Shown piece by piece: positions 7,266 to 8,455 of a stretch of DNA of 8,455 nucleotides. The notes below the pieces were generated by a model that was given only the letters and a program-made list of their open reading frames with translations, made no database searches and was not told where the DNA came from. Numbering within the stretch: position 1 is the stretch's first letter; the number at the start of each line of letters is the position of its first letter. The stretch is from Gemmatimonadaceae bacterium (GTDB lineage: Bacteria > Gemmatimonadota > Gemmatimonadetes > Gemmatimonadales > Gemmatimonadaceae): the NCBI GenBank assembly GCA_025357975.1, contig JANYKY010000347.1, forward strand, positions 1 to 8,455, in the 5' to 3' direction. The position numbers were made by a program, and so were the translations under genes.

Positions 7266-7487
7266 TTACGCAGCAGAGACTCCACGCGGAGCACGCTGGA
7301 TCTTGCCAGCGGCAAGACAGCGCGTGCAAACCTTGACCTTCGTGATCTTCCCTTCGATCACGATGCGCGCCACCTGAAGGTTCGGCTTCCAGGTGCGTCG
7401 GGTCTTGTTGTTCGCGTGCGAAACATTATTGCCGAACGCGACGCCTTTATCGCAGGTGTAGCAGCGGCTTCTATTGATCGGTGCCAT
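7266..7487 (-). CDS. rpmB: 50S ribosomal protein L28, zinc-binding form
   Basis: L28 is a small protein of the large ribosomal subunit. The 73-residue product has the signature [21 protein letters not shown] at 18-38, which identifies the family. It holds two CxxC pairs, Cys9/Cys12 and Cys54/Cys57, so it is the zinc-ribbon ('C+') form rather than the cysteine-free one. The ATG at 7485-7487 is chosen because the product then begins MAPINRSRC like other L28 proteins; an in-frame start further upstream would run into rplQ. Only one base separates the rplQ stop from this ATG (TGACATG), so translation is probably coupled. rpmB is more often found near rpmG; its place directly after rplQ is uncommon in well-known genomes. 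No sign of a second L28 gene is seen here. Confidence 0.96.
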   Translation of the reverse strand: MAPINRSRCYTCDKGVAFGNNVSHANNKTRRTWKPNLQVARIVIEGKITKVKVCTRCLAAGKIQRAPRGVSAA

Positions 7488-7488
7488 G

Positions 7489-7842
7489 TCAGTCCACCAG
7501 CTCGATGCGGGCCATCTCTGCGCCATCACCCTTGCGGTGGCTGGTCTTCAGGATGCGCGTGTATCCACCGGCGCGCGAAGCGAACTTCGGCCCGATTTCA
7601 TTGAACAGCTTGTCATTCAGTCCGCGAACCTGCACGTGACGTCCGGTAAGACGGCGATCGTGCAGGGTCCCAGAGCGAGCTTTGGTAATCAGTCTCTCGA
7701 CGAACGGGCGCAGCTCTTTCGCGCGCGCCTCAGTCGTCTCGATCGCGCCGCGCTCGATCAGAGCCATTGCCAGCCCTCGGAGGAGGGCAAGCTTCTGCTC
7801 TGCGGTGCGCTTTAATGAACGGCCTTTCTTGCGGTGACGCAT
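7489..7842 (-). CDS. rplQ: 50S ribosomal protein L17
   Basis: L17 lies near the peptide exit tunnel of the large subunit. The 117-residue product starts [20 protein letters not shown], the typical L17 N-terminus, and carries the conserved [19 protein letters not shown] (39-57) and [24 protein letters not shown] (92-115, broken here by naming only its ends: GGYTRI and MARIEL). The length is close to that of other bacterial L17 proteins. The gene follows rpoA as in most bacteria, six bases after its stop codon, and is followed by rpmB after one base. Confidence 0.97.
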   Translation of the reverse strand: MRHRKKGRSLKRTAEQKLALLRGLAMALIERGAIETTEARAKELRPFVERLITKARSGTLHDRRLTGRHVQVRGLNDKLFNEIGPKFASRAGGYTRILKTSHRKGDGAEMARIELVD

Positions 7843-7851
7843 CTCTCCTTA
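7843..7851 (-). promoter_or_regulatory. rplQ ribosome-binding site overlapping the rpoA stop codon
   Basis: The minus strand reads TAAGGAGAG directly before the rplQ ATG. The TAA that ends rpoA is part of a TAAGGAG Shine-Dalgarno sequence. The spacing from GGAG to ATG is short (two bases), but ribosomes finishing rpoA would be placed right at the rplQ start, which favours coupled translation. Confidence 0.85.
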
Positions 7852-8455
7852 GTCCTCGTCTTCGTCGGCCGCGGCCGTTGCGACGTTACGGTTTGGCGGA
7901 GTGCCGGGATCGGTTATGCGAACACCGTCCGGGGTCTCCTCGAACTTCATCCCAAAGTTCAGCTTATGCTTCTCGAGAAGGTCGACGATCTCATTGAGCG
8001 ACTTCTTCCCGAAATTCTTGACCTGCAGCACCTGGCTCTCGGTCATCTTGACCAGATCGCCGAGGGTGCGGATGCCTGAGTTCTTGAGCGAGTTGACAGA
8101 TCTCACGGAGAGCTCGAAATCGTCAATCGGGGTGCGAAGATCGCCGGCAAGTCGCTGAGCGTCTCCACCCTGCATGTCGGTACCCGCGGAAAGCGGAGCC
8201 GACGAGTGCGAGCCGAAGCCTGCAAAATACTGGAAATGGGTTTGCGCGAGCGCGGCTGCATAGCTGACCGCTTCCTCGGGCGAGATCGTTCCGTTGGTCT
8301 CGACGGTAAGCGTCAGGCGATCGTAATCGGTGCGCTGGCCGACGCGGGTTTCCGCGACGGCAAAGTTGGCCCGACGCACCGGGTTGTAGATCGAATCGAT
8401 TCGGACAACGTCAACTGGTAACGACTTGTCGACAACGTGCTGCTCGGCCTCGACG
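7849..8455 (-). CDS. rpoA: RNA polymerase alpha subunit, 5' end missing
   Basis: RpoA dimerises to nucleate RNA polymerase assembly, and its C-terminal domain contacts UP-element DNA and activators. About 202 codons of the 3' part are visible; the start lies beyond the right edge. The end of the N-terminal domain is recognised by VGQRTDYDRLTLTVETNGTI, equivalent to the E. coli [20 protein letters not shown] segment. The C-terminal domain shows DDFELSVRSVNSLKNSGIRT, which keeps the arginine and asparagine matching E. coli Arg265 and Asn268, then NFGKKSLNEI, the second DNA-contacting helix-hairpin-helix part. The tail after the domain is proline-containing and ends in an acidic run (DEDED). The frame starts one base in from the window edge. 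It is the first visible gene of the rpoA-rplQ-rpmB unit. Confidence 0.97.
   Translation of the reverse strand, partial: VEAEQHVVDKSLPVDVVRIDSIYNPVRRANFAVAETRVGQRTDYDRLTLTVETNGTISPEEAVSYAAALAQTHFQYFAGFGSHSSAPLSAGTDMQGGDAQRLAGDLRTPIDDFELSVRSVNSLKNSGIRTLGDLVKMTESQVLQVKNFGKKSLNEIVDLLEKHKLNFGMKFEETPDGVRITDPGTPPNRNVATAAADEDED

Noticed and set aside
7488..7529. Upstream start for rpmB adding 14 residues
   Set aside because: The extension overlaps rplQ in another frame and does not look like an L28 N-terminus.

Overview
The window is a bacterial chromosome segment of roughly 57% GC (estimated by eye), and every gene I can support lies on the minus strand. It therefore reads from right to left. The organism looks like a free-living Gram-negative-type bacterium. 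A soil lineage such as Gemmatimonadota would fit the RpoA/L17 sequence style and the 'ccgccgag' intergenic repeat, but nothing here proves a taxon.

Region 1 (8455 to 7209) is the end of a ribosomal-protein operon: the 3' part of rpoA, then rplQ, then rpmB (a four-cysteine zinc-type L28). The genes are very tightly spaced. The rplQ ribosome-binding site overlaps the rpoA stop codon, and one base separates rplQ from rpmB. A strong intrinsic terminator closes the unit.

Region 2 (7208 to 6988) carries no gene. It holds a roughly 164-bp inverted-repeat element whose arms are built from 9-bp 'gccgagaac'-type units around an extremely A-rich centre. It resembles a non-autonomous, dispersed intergenic repeat.

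Region 3 (6987 to 1) is a five-gene cluster. carB (carbamoyl-phosphate synthase large subunit, full length) overlaps wbpD by 4 bp (ATGA). wbpB, wbpE and wbpA follow with gaps of 11, 37 and 16 bases. The four sugar genes match the known enzyme set that turns UDP-GlcNAc into UDP-2,3-diacetamido-2,3-dideoxyglucuronic acid: 6-dehydrogenase (WbpA), 3-dehydrogenase (WbpB), aminotransferase (WbpE) and N-acetyltransferase (WbpD). That sugar is used in O-antigens, other surface polysaccharides and some protein glycans. Coupling carB to it joins a pyrimidine-supplying enzyme to a consumer of UDP-sugars.

The left edge is suspicious. Bases 1-34 are an exact reverse complement of 291-324, inside the same gene, so the last residues of the truncated WbpA may come from a fold-back or assembly artefact. 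I see no CRISPR array, tRNA, insertion-sequence transposase or unknown multi-gene system. The window is mostly housekeeping genes and known sugar-nucleotide enzymes, with an unusual gene arrangement and one intriguing repeat.
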